A DNA stretch of 64,000 nt, taken from NCBI RefSeq assembly GCF_900105905.1, contig NZ_FNSV01000005.1, forward strand, positions 4,402,001 through 4,466,000, in the 5' to 3' direction. A program made the translations under genes and the position numbers. Source of the DNA: Rhodococcus koreensis (GTDB taxonomy: Bacteria > Actinomycetota > Actinomycetes > Mycobacteriales > Mycobacteriaceae). The stretch's first letter is position 1. Each line of letters starts with the position of its first letter. The notes under the pieces were generated by a model, which saw nothing but the letters and a program-made list of their open reading frames with translations, ran no database searches and was not told the origin of the DNA. Shown in pieces: positions 33,442-41,726 of this stretch.

Positions 33442-34401
33442 ATGCCTACCCCACCCGAACCCGTGCTCGAACTGGAGCTGACCACCCGGACCCTCGGCGC
33501 CGACGGCGTCGTCGTGCTGGAATTCCGCGACCCTGCAGGCGCCGACCTGCCCGCGTGGACGCCGGGTGCGCACGTCGACCTGATCCTGACACCCGAGCTC
33601 ACCCGCCAATACTCGCTGTGCGGCGACCCGGCCGACACCGGCACCTGGCGCGTCGCCGTGCTGCGGGAGGCGATGGGCCGCGGCGGTTCGCAGTTCGTGC
33701 ACGACAAGCTGAGCGAGGGCGACCGCGTCACGGTCCGGGGTCCGCGCAACCATTTCGAGCTCGAGCCGTCACCGCGGTACGTGTTCGTCGCCGGCGGCAT
33801 CGGGATCACCCCGATCCTCACGATGGCGCAGGCCGCGGAGACCGCGGGCGCCGACTGGACCCTCGTCTACGGCGGACGCAGCCGCAGTTCGATGGCGTTC
33901 GCCGACGTCCTCGCCGAGCGGTTCGGCGAGCGGGTGGTGATCCACCCCCAGGACGAGCACGGGTTCATCGACCTGCCGGGGCTGCTCGGCGACGTCCGGG
34001 AGAACACCCTCGTCTACTGCTGCGGGCCCGCGCCGCTGCTCGACGCCGTCACCGCTCACTGCGACCGCTGGCCGTCCGGCACGCTGCACCTCGAGCGGTT
34101 CGCGGCCAAGGACCTCGACGAACCGGTCCGGGCCGAGGGGTTCGAGGTGGAGCTGACGCTGAGCGGCAAGACCGTCATCGTGCCGCCCGAGCAGTCGATC
34201 CTGCAGGCCGTCACCGCCGCAGGCGTCCAGGTGCTGTCGTCCTGCGAGGAGGGGACGTGCGGAACCTGCGAGACGACCGTGCTCGGCGGTACTGTCGATC
34301 ACCGGGATTCCCTGCTCACAGCGGACGAGCAGGCCGAGGGCGACACCATGATGATCTGCGTCTCGCGTGCGAGCTGTCCACGCCTGACGCTGGAACTGTG
34401 A
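33442..34401 (+). CDS. vanB: Vanillate O-demethylase reductase subunit
   Basis: Phthalate-dioxygenase-reductase-type flavoprotein of 319 residues that passes electrons from NAD(P)H to VanA. Domains in order: flavin-binding barrel (about 10-105; TRQYSLCGDP), NAD-binding domain (about 110-225; VFVAGGIGITPIL and YCCGPAPLLDAV), and a plant-type [2Fe-2S] ferredoxin (about 235-319; SCEEGTCGTCETTVLGG plus MICVSRA). The ribosome binding site is GGAAGAGA. IclR follows 15 bp later. Confidence 0.93.
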   Translation: MPTPPEPVLELELTTRTLGADGVVVLEFRDPAGADLPAWTPGAHVDLILTPELTRQYSLCGDPADTGTWRVAVLREAMGRGGSQFVHDKLSEGDRVTVRGPRNHFELEPSPRYVFVAGGIGITPILTMAQAAETAGADWTLVYGGRSRSSMAFADVLAERFGERVVIHPQDEHGFIDLPGLLGDVRENTLVYCCGPAPLLDAVTAHCDRWPSGTLHLERFAAKDLDEPVRAEGFEVELTLSGKTVIVPPEQSILQAVTAAGVQVLSSCEEGTCGTCETTVLGGTVDHRDSLLTADEQAEGDTMMICVSRASCPRLTLEL

Positions 34402-34416
34402 GACGGAGACCGAGTA

Positions 34417-35169
34417 ATGGCGATCACCGGTTCGGTGACCATTCGCTCGTTGCGGCTCCTCGAACTGTTCACCCCCGCGTCGCCGCGGCTGACCCTCAGC
34501 GACCTGTCGCGCAAGTCCGGGTACCCGCTGAGCACCGTGCACCGGCTGACCAGCGACCTCATCGAATGGGGCGCCCTCGAACGTGACAGCAGCGGTCGCT
34601 TCACGGTTGGGCTGAAGCTGTGGGAGATCGCGTCGCTCGCACCGCGCGGCACGATGCTCCGCGAACTGGCGATGCCGGTGATGGAGGACCTGTCGCAGAT
34701 CACGCGGGAGAACGTGCAGCTCGGCATCGCGGAGGGCACCGAGGTCGTGTTCGTCGAACGCATCGCCGGACAGAAGGCGGTGCCCGTCCAGACCCGCGTC
34801 GGCGGCAGGTTCCCGCTGACGGCGTCCGGCATCGGGCTGGCCCTGCTCGCGTACATGCCGACCGACGTGCAGGAGCAGGTGCTGGCCGGGCCGATCGAGA
34901 AGTTCACCGAACGGACCGTCACCGACCCCGTCGTGCTGCGGCGCACGCTCGCCGAGATCCGCCGGTCCGAGGTCGCGATCAGTGATCGTCAGGTGACCAT
35001 GGACGCCGTCTCCGTCGCGGCCCCGATCTTCGAACGTCCCGGAACGGCGGTCGCGGCCGTGTCGCTGGTGGTGTCGGCGGAGGGGGCGTCGCTCAACGCG
35101 CTGGTCCCGCTCGTGCGCGCGGCAGGCCGGACGATCAGCCGCGCGCTGCGCCCTCGTCAGCCGACGTAG
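34417..35169 (+). CDS. IclR-family regulator of the van operon
   Basis: Regulator of 250 residues with N-terminal winged HTH (LTLSDLSRKSGYPLSTVHRL, about residues 26-46) and the C-terminal IclR ligand domain (about 80-250; VAISDRQVTMDAVSVAAPIF). It ends the vanA-vanB operon, so an aromatic acid such as vanillate is a sensible effector. Its 3' end overlaps that of the convergent Rrf2 gene by 35 bp. Confidence 0.9.
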   Translation: MAITGSVTIRSLRLLELFTPASPRLTLSDLSRKSGYPLSTVHRLTSDLIEWGALERDSSGRFTVGLKLWEIASLAPRGTMLRELAMPVMEDLSQITRENVQLGIAEGTEVVFVERIAGQKAVPVQTRVGGRFPLTASGIGLALLAYMPTDVQEQVLAGPIEKFTERTVTDPVVLRRTLAEIRRSEVAISDRQVTMDAVSVAAPIFERPGTAVAAVSLVVSAEGASLNALVPLVRAAGRTISRALRPRQPT

Positions 35170-35632
35170 CCGGCCGGGTGCGACGCTCCCAGGCGCCGGG
35201 GTCGGACGTCAACGTGGTGAGGAATCCCGGCAGTTGCCCGTTCGCCACGTCCGCGAGGCTCACGTTCTCGAGCACGGCGCGCAGGTTCACCCGCACCGCG
35301 ATCCACACGTCCTGCAGTTTCGCGGCCGGTCCACCGTAGTCGACGTCTTCGGGGCGTTCACCGCGCACCGACGCCAGCGGACCCTCGACGGTCCGGATCA
35401 CGTCGGCGATCGTGATGTCCTCGGCGGGCCGCGCCAGCCAGTAGCCGCCGTCGGGTCCGCGCCTGCTGTTGACCAGTCCGCCGCGGCGGAGGTCGGCGAG
35501 CACGGCCTCGAGGAACTTGTGCGGAATCGCCTGCGACTGTGCCAGGAACTCGGCCTTGGACGGGGACGGCCCGGCCGCGGCGAGTTCGATCAGCGTCCGC
35601 ACGGCGTAGTCCACCTTTGCGGTGATGTGCAC
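35135..35632 (-). CDS. Rrf2-family regulator lacking cysteines
   Basis: Regulator of 165 residues with the Rrf2 winged HTH (VDYAVRTLIELAA, IPHKFLEAVLADLRRGGLVN, SRRGPDGGYWLARP). IscR, NsrR and RirA ligate an Fe-S cluster with three cysteines near residues 90-110, but this sequence has no cysteine at all. It resembles cluster-free actinobacterial members such as M. tuberculosis Rv1287. It diverges from the sterol-desaturase-like gene, its most likely target. Confidence 0.88.
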   Translation of the reverse strand: MHITAKVDYAVRTLIELAAAGPSPSKAEFLAQSQAIPHKFLEAVLADLRRGGLVNSRRGPDGGYWLARPAEDITIADVIRTVEGPLASVRGERPEDVDYGGPAAKLQDVWIAVRVNLRAVLENVSLADVANGQLPGFLTTLTSDPGAWERRTRPATSADEGAARG

Positions 35633-35740
35633 ACCGAATTCCTACCATCCAAGTATGAAAACCGGCAACTCACGCTTAGTGATGCGTGTCACTCCGAGGT
35701 ACATTGAACTGGACGATCGTCTTGTATGGAGGAAAGCAGC

Positions 35741-36709
35741 ATGTGGGAGACCGTGACGTCGGCATGGAATTCGGCGCTGCTGACACCCCTGCACGAGCCG
35801 GTGACACTGGCCATCCCCGCGTTCGTGCTGTTCCTCGCCCTCGAATGGTTCGCGGCCCGGCACCTCGAGGACGCGGCCATCGACCCCGACGGACGGTCCC
35901 GCCCGGTTCGCGGGGGTTACGAGCGCCGCGACGCCCGGGCGAGCATCTCGATGGGTGCCGTGTCCATCCTGACGACGACGTTCTGGAAGGTGCTGGCCCT
36001 GATCGGGTACTCCGCGATCTGGGTGTACCTCGCGCCGTGGCACCTGCCCGCGGACGCCTGGTACACGTGGGTGATCCTCATCCTCGGCGTCGACGTGCTG
36101 TTCTACACGTATCACCGGATGTCACACCGCATCCGCCTGATCTGGGCCACCCACCAGGCGCACCATTCGAGCGAGTACTTCAACTTCTCCACCGCACTCC
36201 GCCAGAAGTGGAACAACAGCGCCGAGATCCTGATGTGGATTCCGTTGCCGCTGATCGGCATTCCGCCGTGGATGGTGTTCATCGGATTCTCCGTGAACCT
36301 CGTCTACCAATTCTGGGTCCACACCGAGCGCATCGACAAGTTGCCCCGGCCCGTCGAGTTCGTGTTCAACACCCCGTCACACCATCGCGTCCACCACGGC
36401 TGCGACCCCGAATACCTCGACCGGAACTACGCCGGCATCCTCATCGTGTGGGACCGGATGTTCGGCACGTTCCAACCCGAAACGCACCGCCCCACCTACG
36501 GACTCACCAAACCGGTGGGCACCTACAACATCTGGAAGCTGCAGACCCACGAATACGCCGCCATCGGCCGGGACTGGCGCCGGGCGTCGTCGTGGCGCGA
36601 CAAGCTCGGCTACGTTTTCGGCCCGCCCGGCTGGACGCCGTCAGGAACGGGCGAAGCTGACCAGGAAGTCGACCGTGCCGTTGCCGTCCACGGTCACGAA
36701 ACCCAGTGA
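35741..36709 (+). CDS. Sterol desaturase/fatty acid hydroxylase superfamily protein
   Basis: Integral membrane di-iron oxygenase of 322 residues. The histidine boxes are HRMSH (about 127), HQAHH (about 141) and HRVHHG (about 222), spaced as in the family. Four hydrophobic helices flank them. The ATG at 35741 is chosen because GGAGG lies eight bases upstream; an ATG at 35726 overlaps that site. The substrate, a lipid, is not known. The last 69 bp overlap the convergent YceI gene. Confidence 0.88.
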   Translation: MWETVTSAWNSALLTPLHEPVTLAIPAFVLFLALEWFAARHLEDAAIDPDGRSRPVRGGYERRDARASISMGAVSILTTTFWKVLALIGYSAIWVYLAPWHLPADAWYTWVILILGVDVLFYTYHRMSHRIRLIWATHQAHHSSEYFNFSTALRQKWNNSAEILMWIPLPLIGIPPWMVFIGFSVNLVYQFWVHTERIDKLPRPVEFVFNTPSHHRVHHGCDPEYLDRNYAGILIVWDRMFGTFQPETHRPTYGLTKPVGTYNIWKLQTHEYAAIGRDWRRASSWRDKLGYVFGPPGWTPSGTGEADQEVDRAVAVHGHETQ

Positions 36710-37324
36710 CGGCGGCGTCACACCGAAGTCCGTCCAGGTGACCGGGATGCTGCCCGACGCGATGAGGTCGTCGCCGGAACGCAGCACGTCGACGTCGACG
36801 GTCACCGGACGCGACTGCCCCTTCAGCGTCAGCGTGCCCTGCGCGGACACCGTACCCACGGAACCGTCCGCGGGCAGCCCCGACAGATCGACCGGGGAGT
36901 CGAGCGTGAACGTGGCCGTCGGGAACGTCGCGGTGTCCATCACGTTGCCGCGGAACTGGCCGTCGCGCCGGGACTGATCGGTCGCGATCGTCGCCACCTG
37001 CACGGTCACGTCGCCGGCGGTGAGTTTCTCGCCCTCGACGGTCGCGTTGCCGGTCACGTCGCCGGTCGACCCGACCACGGTGACACTGGCGCCGTTGAGG
37101 ATCTCGTGGACGGTGTACCCGGCCGCCGTCTCGTTGGAGCCCTGCCCGGGTGTGACGGTCCACTGCCCGTCGACCGATCCGGTGGCCGCCTCCGCGCCCT
37201 CGGTCGACACCGACGCCGCCGGTGCGTCGTCCTCTGCGATGAATTGGCCGTAGAACCACGGTCCCACCAGGAGCGCGAGTACGACAACGACCACTGCGCC
37301 GACCAACCACCACAGCTTTTTCAT
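36641..37324 (-). CDS. Membrane-anchored YceI-family protein
   Basis: Product of 227 residues with one N-terminal transmembrane helix (about residues 4-25) and an extracytoplasmic YceI lipocalin-like beta barrel (about 50-227; GQWTVTPGQGSNETAAGYTV, FRGNVMDTATFPTATFTLDS, VTWTDFGVTPP). YceI proteins bind isoprenoid-type lipids. The function here is unknown. The 3' end overlaps the desaturase-like gene by 69 bp on the other strand. Confidence 0.88.
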   Translation of the reverse strand: MKKLWWLVGAVVVVVLALLVGPWFYGQFIAEDDAPAASVSTEGAEAATGSVDGQWTVTPGQGSNETAAGYTVHEILNGASVTVVGSTGDVTGNATVEGEKLTAGDVTVQVATIATDQSRRDGQFRGNVMDTATFPTATFTLDSPVDLSGLPADGSVGTVSAQGTLTLKGQSRPVTVDVDVLRSGDDLIASGSIPVTWTDFGVTPPSLGFVTVDGNGTVDFLVSFARS

Positions 37325-37410
37325 GAGCTCAGGCTAGTTGCAGCTTCAAGGGATGTCACCCGGAACGACCTGCGAAAGTGCTGTGAACGAGCGTCACGGG
37401 ACCGACACAC

Positions 37411-37450
37411 AAAAAAAGCTCCCCACCTGCATGCGCAGGTGGGGAGCTTT
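37411..37450 (-). terminator. Intrinsic terminator of tRNA-Ser(CGA)
   Basis: On the minus strand the stem AAAGCTCCCCACCTGC pairs with GCAGGTGGGGAGCTTT around a four-base loop and ends in a run of seven T. It abuts the CCA end of the tRNA. Confidence 0.92.
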
Positions 37451-37540
37451 GGCGGTGGCGGAGGGATTTGAACCCTCGGACGGGGGTTACCCGTCACACG
37501 CTTTCGAGGCGTGCTCCTTAGGCCGCTCGGACACGCCACC
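37450..37540 (-). tRNA. tRNA-Ser(CGA)
   Basis: Class II tRNA of 91 nt on the minus strand. The acceptor stem is GGTGGCG/CGCCACC, the discriminator G and CCA are encoded, the anticodon loop CTCGAAA gives CGA, and a long variable arm is present. A strong terminator follows. Confidence 0.95.
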
Positions 37541-37596
37541 GCCGGTGACTTTACCGGATGTGGCGCCCGAGCCTGAAATCGCCAGGTGAAGCCGCT

Positions 37597-37788
37597 TTAC
37601 GTGAGCTTGTCCTTGAGGTTCTTCGCGGCGTCCTTGACCTTCTCGCCGGCATCCTTCACCGCCGAGGAAGCCTGGTCGGCCTTGCCCTCGTCGCGAAGGT
37701 CCGGGTCGCCGGTCGCTTTGCCCGTGGCTTCCTTCGCCTGGCCCTTGAGGTCTTCCGCCTTGTTCGAAGCTTTGTCTGCGATTCCCAC
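37597..37788 (-). CDS. CsbD-family stress protein
   Basis: Small cytoplasmic protein of 63 residues, highly charged and Lys/Asp/Ala-rich (GIADKASNKAEDLKGQAKEATGKATGD), typical of the CsbD/YjbJ family. The GTG at 37788 is chosen for its GGAGG ribosome binding site. In Bacillus csbD depends on the stress factor sigma-B; a sigma-B/F-like promoter lies at 37901-37924. Molecular function is unknown. Confidence 0.87.
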   Translation of the reverse strand: MGIADKASNKAEDLKGQAKEATGKATGDPDLRDEGKADQASSAVKDAGEKVKDAAKNLKDKLT

Positions 37789-37900
37789 GAGATACCTCCG
37801 TGAATCCGATTTCGAACCCGGTGACGGGTCCGGCGGCGCCTCGTCAGCGCCTGTCTCCAGAGAAGCACGGGTCATGTGGACCCGGCCACAATGTGTCGAG

Positions 37901-37924
37901 TACCCCACGAAAGCGTTTAAAACC
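37901..37924 (-). promoter_or_regulatory. Candidate stress sigma factor (SigB/SigF type) promoter
   Basis: The minus strand reads GGTTT, 14 bases, then GGGTA, close to the actinobacterial GGTTT-N15-17-GGGTA pattern. It is oriented towards the CsbD gene about 110 bp downstream. The spacer is one base short. Confidence 0.4.
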
Positions 37925-37926
37925 GG

Positions 37927-38385
37927 TCAGCGCCGCTCACGGAAGAAGTCTTCGAGAATGCCGGCGCACTCGTCCTCGAGAACACCGCCCCTGACCTGCG
38001 GGCGGTGCGTGAGACGCCGATCGCGGACCACATCCCACAGCGAGCCGACGGCACCGGTCTTCGGCTCCCACGCCCCGAACACGACCCGGGAGATCCGGGC
38101 CAGCACCAGCGCGCCCGCGCACATCGTGCACGGCTCCAGCGTCACCGCGAGCGTCGCCCCCTCGAGGCGCCACCCGTCTCCGTACACCCGCGCCGCGGCC
38201 CGCAACGCGATGATCTCCGCGTGGGCCGTCGGATCCGACATCGCCTCCCGCGAGTTCACGGCCCGCGACACCTCGACGCCGTCCGCGTCGAACACCACCG
38301 CACCCACGGGCACGTCGGCGTCGGTGGCGGCGCGGGCCGCCTCGATCGCCGCGCGGATCATCCGCTCGTCGTCCTGAAGAGTCAC
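37927..38385 (-). CDS. tadA: tRNA-specific adenosine deaminase
   Basis: Deaminates adenosine-34 to inosine in tRNA-Arg(ACG), a tRNA also present in this window at 60113-60185. The 152-residue protein has the cytidine/deoxycytidylate deaminase fold with zinc site HAE (about residue 60) and PCTMC (about residues 90-94). The GTG at 38385 is assumed; an in-frame ATG lies eight codons later. The gene follows 11 bp after the tRNA adenosine deaminase-associated protein gene. Confidence 0.92.
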   Translation of the reverse strand: MTLQDDERMIRAAIEAARAATDADVPVGAVVFDADGVEVSRAVNSREAMSDPTAHAEIIALRAAARVYGDGWRLEGATLAVTLEPCTMCAGALVLARISRVVFGAWEPKTGAVGSLWDVVRDRRLTHRPQVRGGVLEDECAGILEDFFRERR

Positions 38386-38396
38386 GGCGTGCGGGA

Positions 38397-38936
38397 CTAC
38401 CGGGGAAGCTTGTCGAGGACCCCGGTCAGCTCCGTGGTGAATCCGAGCCGCTGCGCGATCATCCCGAGCTGCTCGTCGGGGTACAGATCCGTCTCGGACG
38501 TGATGACCGCCAGAACGGGTTCGGGCAGCCCGAGGTCGGCGAGCAGCGACAGGTCGCCCTCCTCCCACGGCTCGATGTCGTCGAGGTCGTCCGGATCGAT
38601 GTCCGGAACCTCGACGTTGAGCGCCTCGAGGACGTCGGCGGCGATGTCGTAGTCGATGGCGGCGGTGGCGTCGGACAGCAGCAGACGCGTTCCCGACGGC
38701 GCCGGACGGAGCACGATGAAGAACTCGTCGTCCACGTCCAGCAGACCGAAGAACGCGCCCGCGCTACGGAGGGCCCGAAGCTCCTCCTCCGCGACGCTCA
38801 GACTGGTCAGAGCAGCCGACGTGAGGGCCTTCACCTTCCACCGGCCGTCCTCGTGTACTACTGCGACACCGAAGCCCTCCAGATCCTCTGCCCGATCCGT
38901 GGAGGCGCTGTTGTTTTCCGCGCGCTGTGCACCCAT
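38397..38936 (-). CDS. tRNA adenosine deaminase-associated protein
   Basis: Actinobacterial protein of 179 residues that is regularly found next to tadA; the name rests on that linkage and the role is not known. It is acidic, with VPDIDPDDLDDIEPWEEGDL near residue 120 and LYPDEQLGMIAQRLGF near the C-terminus. The ATG at 38936 is picked because the upstream extension overlaps the divergent tyrA start. It is probably co-transcribed with tadA. Confidence 0.82.
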   Translation of the reverse strand: MGAQRAENNSASTDRAEDLEGFGVAVVHEDGRWKVKALTSAALTSLSVAEEELRALRSAGAFFGLLDVDDEFFIVLRPAPSGTRLLLSDATAAIDYDIAADVLEALNVEVPDIDPDDLDDIEPWEEGDLSLLADLGLPEPVLAVITSETDLYPDEQLGMIAQRLGFTTELTGVLDKLPR

Positions 38937-39003
38937 GAGCGCAACGGTAGCCCGCTGGGTGCCGGTAAATGAAGTCCGCCGTCGAATGTGCCAACCTGTT
39001 CGG

Positions 39004-39954
39004 GTGTCTGAAACCCCTTCCACACCTCCGGTGTGCGTGCTCGGCCTGGGATTGATCGGCGGTTCGCTGCTGCGTGCGGCAGTGCGCGCGGGCCGCGAAG
39101 CGTGGGGTCACAACCGGTCCGCACCGTCCGTCGACGCCGCCCGCGCGGACGGATTCGACGCCGACACCGATCTGGTCGCGGTGCTGCAGCGTGCGTCCGC
39201 CGAATCCGCGCTGATCGTGATCGCGGTCCCCGTGCCCGCCGTCGCCGCCACCCTCACCGCGATCGCCCTGTACGCATCGAACTGCCCGATCACCGACGTC
39301 GTCAGCGTCAAGGCCGAGGTCGCGGCGGCCGCGGCCCGCCAGGGACTCGCCGGCCGGTATGTGGGCGGGCATCCGATGGCGGGAACGTCGGCGTCCGGGT
39401 GGAGCGTCGGCAGCCCCGACCTGTTCCGGGAGGCCGTGTGGGTGGTCGGCACGGACGACGGCGTCGACCCGGGCATCTGGACGCAGGTCGCGCAGCTCGC
39501 ATTGGACTGCGGTTCCGTCGTCGTGCCCGCCGAGTCTGCCGAGCACGACCGGGCGGTCGCGCGCATCTCGCACCTGCCGCACCTGCTGGCCGAGACCCTC
39601 GCGATCACCGGAGCCCGCGGCGGACCGCTGGCGCTGGGCCTGGCGGCCGGCTCGTTCCGCGACGGCACCCGGGTGGCGGGCAGCGCGCCCGGGCTCGTCC
39701 GTGCCATGTGTGAGGGCAACCGGGACGCCCTGCTGATCGCACTGGACGAGGCGTTGGTGCTACTGCAGGACGCGCGGACCGAACTGGCGGAACAGTCGTC
39801 GACGGCGGGACTCGTCGAAGACGGTCACGGCGCGCGCCAGACGTACGACAACCAGGAGACCTGGGAGATCACCGGCATCGTTCCCGGCCACGAAGGCTGG
39901 ATCGAGGAGATGCGTGACGCCGGCCGGCGCGGGGGGCGGCTCCGCCGCCTGTGA
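39004..39954 (+). CDS. tyrA: Prephenate dehydrogenase
   Basis: Oxidatively decarboxylates prephenate to 4-hydroxyphenylpyruvate for tyrosine synthesis. The 316-residue protein begins with a Rossmann NAD(P) site VCVLGLGLIGGSLLRAA (about residues 10-26). TDVVSVKAEV and the substrate-site GGHPMAGTSASGW (about residues 119-131) follow, with a helical C-terminal domain. The GTG at 39004 leaves 67 bp to the divergent gene. There is no ACT domain, so feedback control would differ from longer TyrA forms. Confidence 0.9.
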   Translation: MSETPSTPPVCVLGLGLIGGSLLRAAVRAGREAWGHNRSAPSVDAARADGFDADTDLVAVLQRASAESALIVIAVPVPAVAATLTAIALYASNCPITDVVSVKAEVAAAAARQGLAGRYVGGHPMAGTSASGWSVGSPDLFREAVWVVGTDDGVDPGIWTQVAQLALDCGSVVVPAESAEHDRAVARISHLPHLLAETLAITGARGGPLALGLAAGSFRDGTRVAGSAPGLVRAMCEGNRDALLIALDEALVLLQDARTELAEQSSTAGLVEDGHGARQTYDNQETWEITGIVPGHEGWIEEMRDAGRRGGRLRRL

Positions 39955-39984
39955 GTGCCCGGCGAGTGCAGGGACTCGTTAACC

Positions 39985-40006
39985 GCGCACGGGCGCGAAG
40001 CGCCTA
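39985..40006. repeat. 22-bp dispersed repeat at a gene end, copy 2
   Basis: GCGCACGGGCGCGA followed by AGCGCCTA. It differs by one base from 28024-28045. As there, it runs into the TAG/TAA stop region of a minus-strand gene. It is preceded by CTCGTTAACCGC, which resembles the loop side of the palindromes at 24.2 and 43.4 kb. Confidence 0.75.
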
Positions 40007-40591
40007 AATCCGTTCCGCCAGCCCCGGGTAGTCGATGATGAACCCGTCCCGGTCGACCGTCACCGAGGAACTCGACACCGGCGACAGCACGTGGATGCCG
40101 TCCGGACCGCTGCTGTAGGTGAGGATCGCGCCCTCGACCCGCAGGTCCAGGAGGTTCACGTAGACGACGGGGACCTCGACGTCCTCGGACCCGAGGTGCA
40201 GTCCGTACCGCCGGATGGGCAGGGCGTTGAAGAAGGGGCTGAGCACCATGTCGACGTCGAGGGCTCCCTCGAACGTGGACCGCTGGTGGTTGGCGCCGTG
40301 CTCCACCATCCACGTGCCCTCTTCGTCCCGGCTGATCGACATCTGCCGCTCACCGGCCGCGACGGACGTCCGCAACGACAGCCGGCGGGTGACGCCGCTC
40401 TCGTCGGTGACGAGGTCGTAGGACGCGCTGAACGCGGGATGCTCGGGGCACTCGCCGCCGATGATCCGGCCTGCAGCCTTGATGCGGTCGCCATTGAGCT
40501 GGACGCGCACCGATTCCATTCGGGGTGCGTTGTCCGCCCGCCACGTCAGTACTGCGGGCCAGGTCGAGGCACCGGAGGCTTGGATGCTCAC
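40004..40591 (-). CDS. Putative glycolipid-binding family protein
   Basis: Cytoplasmic beta-barrel protein of 195 residues of the Glycolipid_bind (DUF1089) family, lipocalin-like. Recognisable segments are WPAVLTWRADNAPRMESVRV near the N-terminus, FNALPIRRYGL near the middle, and VDRDGFIIDYPGLAERI at the end. Binding in the family is inferred from structure. Its GTG start overlaps the stop of the upstream membrane-protein gene (4 bp), so they are coupled. Confidence 0.8.
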   Translation of the reverse strand: MSIQASGASTWPAVLTWRADNAPRMESVRVQLNGDRIKAAGRIIGGECPEHPAFSASYDLVTDESGVTRRLSLRTSVAAGERQMSISRDEEGTWMVEHGANHQRSTFEGALDVDMVLSPFFNALPIRRYGLHLGSEDVEVPVVYVNLLDLRVEGAILTYSSGPDGIHVLSPVSSSSVTVDRDGFIIDYPGLAERI

Positions 40592-41685
40592 CTGTCTACG
40601 GTAAGCGACGACGGCTCCCGGGGTGGCAACGGGCCGAGTTTCGTTGCAGCAGAGTTGTCGAGAGTCAGTGCCCGGGCTCGTTCCGTGACCGCGATGCGCG
40701 ACGAGAAGACGACGAGGGCGCCGAGTCCGACCGCGACGTTCAGCAGTGCCCCGAATTCCTGTGCGACGAAATCGAACACCTCGGTGAGGAGCACCGTGAC
40801 CAGTGCTGCCGCCCGCAGGAACTGCAGCGGCCACAGTTTGCCGTTCCGCAGTCGCACGACGGCCGACCAGCACAGGACGAACGCGATCGCGGATCCGGTG
40901 AGCTGGCCGATCGTCGTGATGTCGGTTCCCTCGTCGCCGCGGAGGTCGTCGTCGAGGGTGATCACGGCGCTGAGCAGTCCCAGGGTGGAGAACAGGGTGA
41001 GGAGCACGGCCGCGGTCCAGAGCATGCCGGGGCCCTTCGCGAAGGCGGGGGTCGCGCGGCGGGCCAGCTCCCTGGCCGTCGGCACGGTCCGGCCGTTCCG
41101 GTCCGGGCAGTGGTCGAGCAGATCCCGCACCGACGTCAGTGTCGCCTCGTCCGCCCCGGCGGCGGCCGCCCGGCGCAACTGTGCCAGCGCCTGTAGCCGG
41201 CGCGCCCGGTCCAGACCGCGGTCCAGGCCGCCGAGCGCGATGGCGGCGGCGTTGGCGACGTCCTCCGTCGGGGTCGGCGGGCGCACGTCGTGCAGCGACC
41301 GGTTGACCAGCAGTAACACGACGATCACCACGTACATGATCGCGACGGACGGCCGGTAGAAGTAGTCGTTGGTCTTGGTGACGAACTTGCCGATCTCGTC
41401 GAGGAACAGCCCGAATCCGATGCCGCCGATCACGACACCCAGGACCCGCGGTTTCATCCCGAGGAACGAGAACACGGTCACGAGCGCCACGACCATGCCG
41501 AGCCCGCCCCACAGGACGTGCGCGATGTGTAGCGACGATCCTCCGACCTGTGGATAACCGGTGAGGTGGAGGTAGGCGCGGGTGAGCAGGATCGTGCAGA
41601 TCCCGATGATGACGAACGCTTCGACGAGGCCGCTGCCCTGGGCGTCACGCACGAGGTGCGACCGGTTCCGGAAACCCGAGATCAT
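40588..41685 (-). CDS. Polytopic membrane protein of unknown function
   Basis: Product of 365 residues with about eight hydrophobic helices: four before residue 130, then a helical cytosolic segment of about 85 residues (RRLQALAQLRRAAAAGADEA), then four more. No family is recognised with confidence. The stretch VIGGIGFGLFLDEIGKFVTKTNDYFYRP between the second and fourth helices is the best-marked motif. The ATG at 41685 has a GGAGG. It is translationally coupled to the glycolipid-binding gene. Confidence 0.75.
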   Translation of the reverse strand: MISGFRNRSHLVRDAQGSGLVEAFVIIGICTILLTRAYLHLTGYPQVGGSSLHIAHVLWGGLGMVVALVTVFSFLGMKPRVLGVVIGGIGFGLFLDEIGKFVTKTNDYFYRPSVAIMYVVIVVLLLVNRSLHDVRPPTPTEDVANAAAIALGGLDRGLDRARRLQALAQLRRAAAAGADEATLTSVRDLLDHCPDRNGRTVPTARELARRATPAFAKGPGMLWTAAVLLTLFSTLGLLSAVITLDDDLRGDEGTDITTIGQLTGSAIAFVLCWSAVVRLRNGKLWPLQFLRAAALVTVLLTEVFDFVAQEFGALLNVAVGLGALVVFSSRIAVTERARALTLDNSAATKLGPLPPREPSSLTVDR

Positions 41686-41726
41686 GCCGCCTCCCTGTGT
41701 TCCCACCTACAGGAAGTCTAGGACTC

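Noticed and set aside
39955..39984. A third full copy of the GAGTACTTGTTAACC palindrome family
   Set aside because: Only GTGAGT and CTCGTTAACCGC resemble the family; the arms do not pair along their length.
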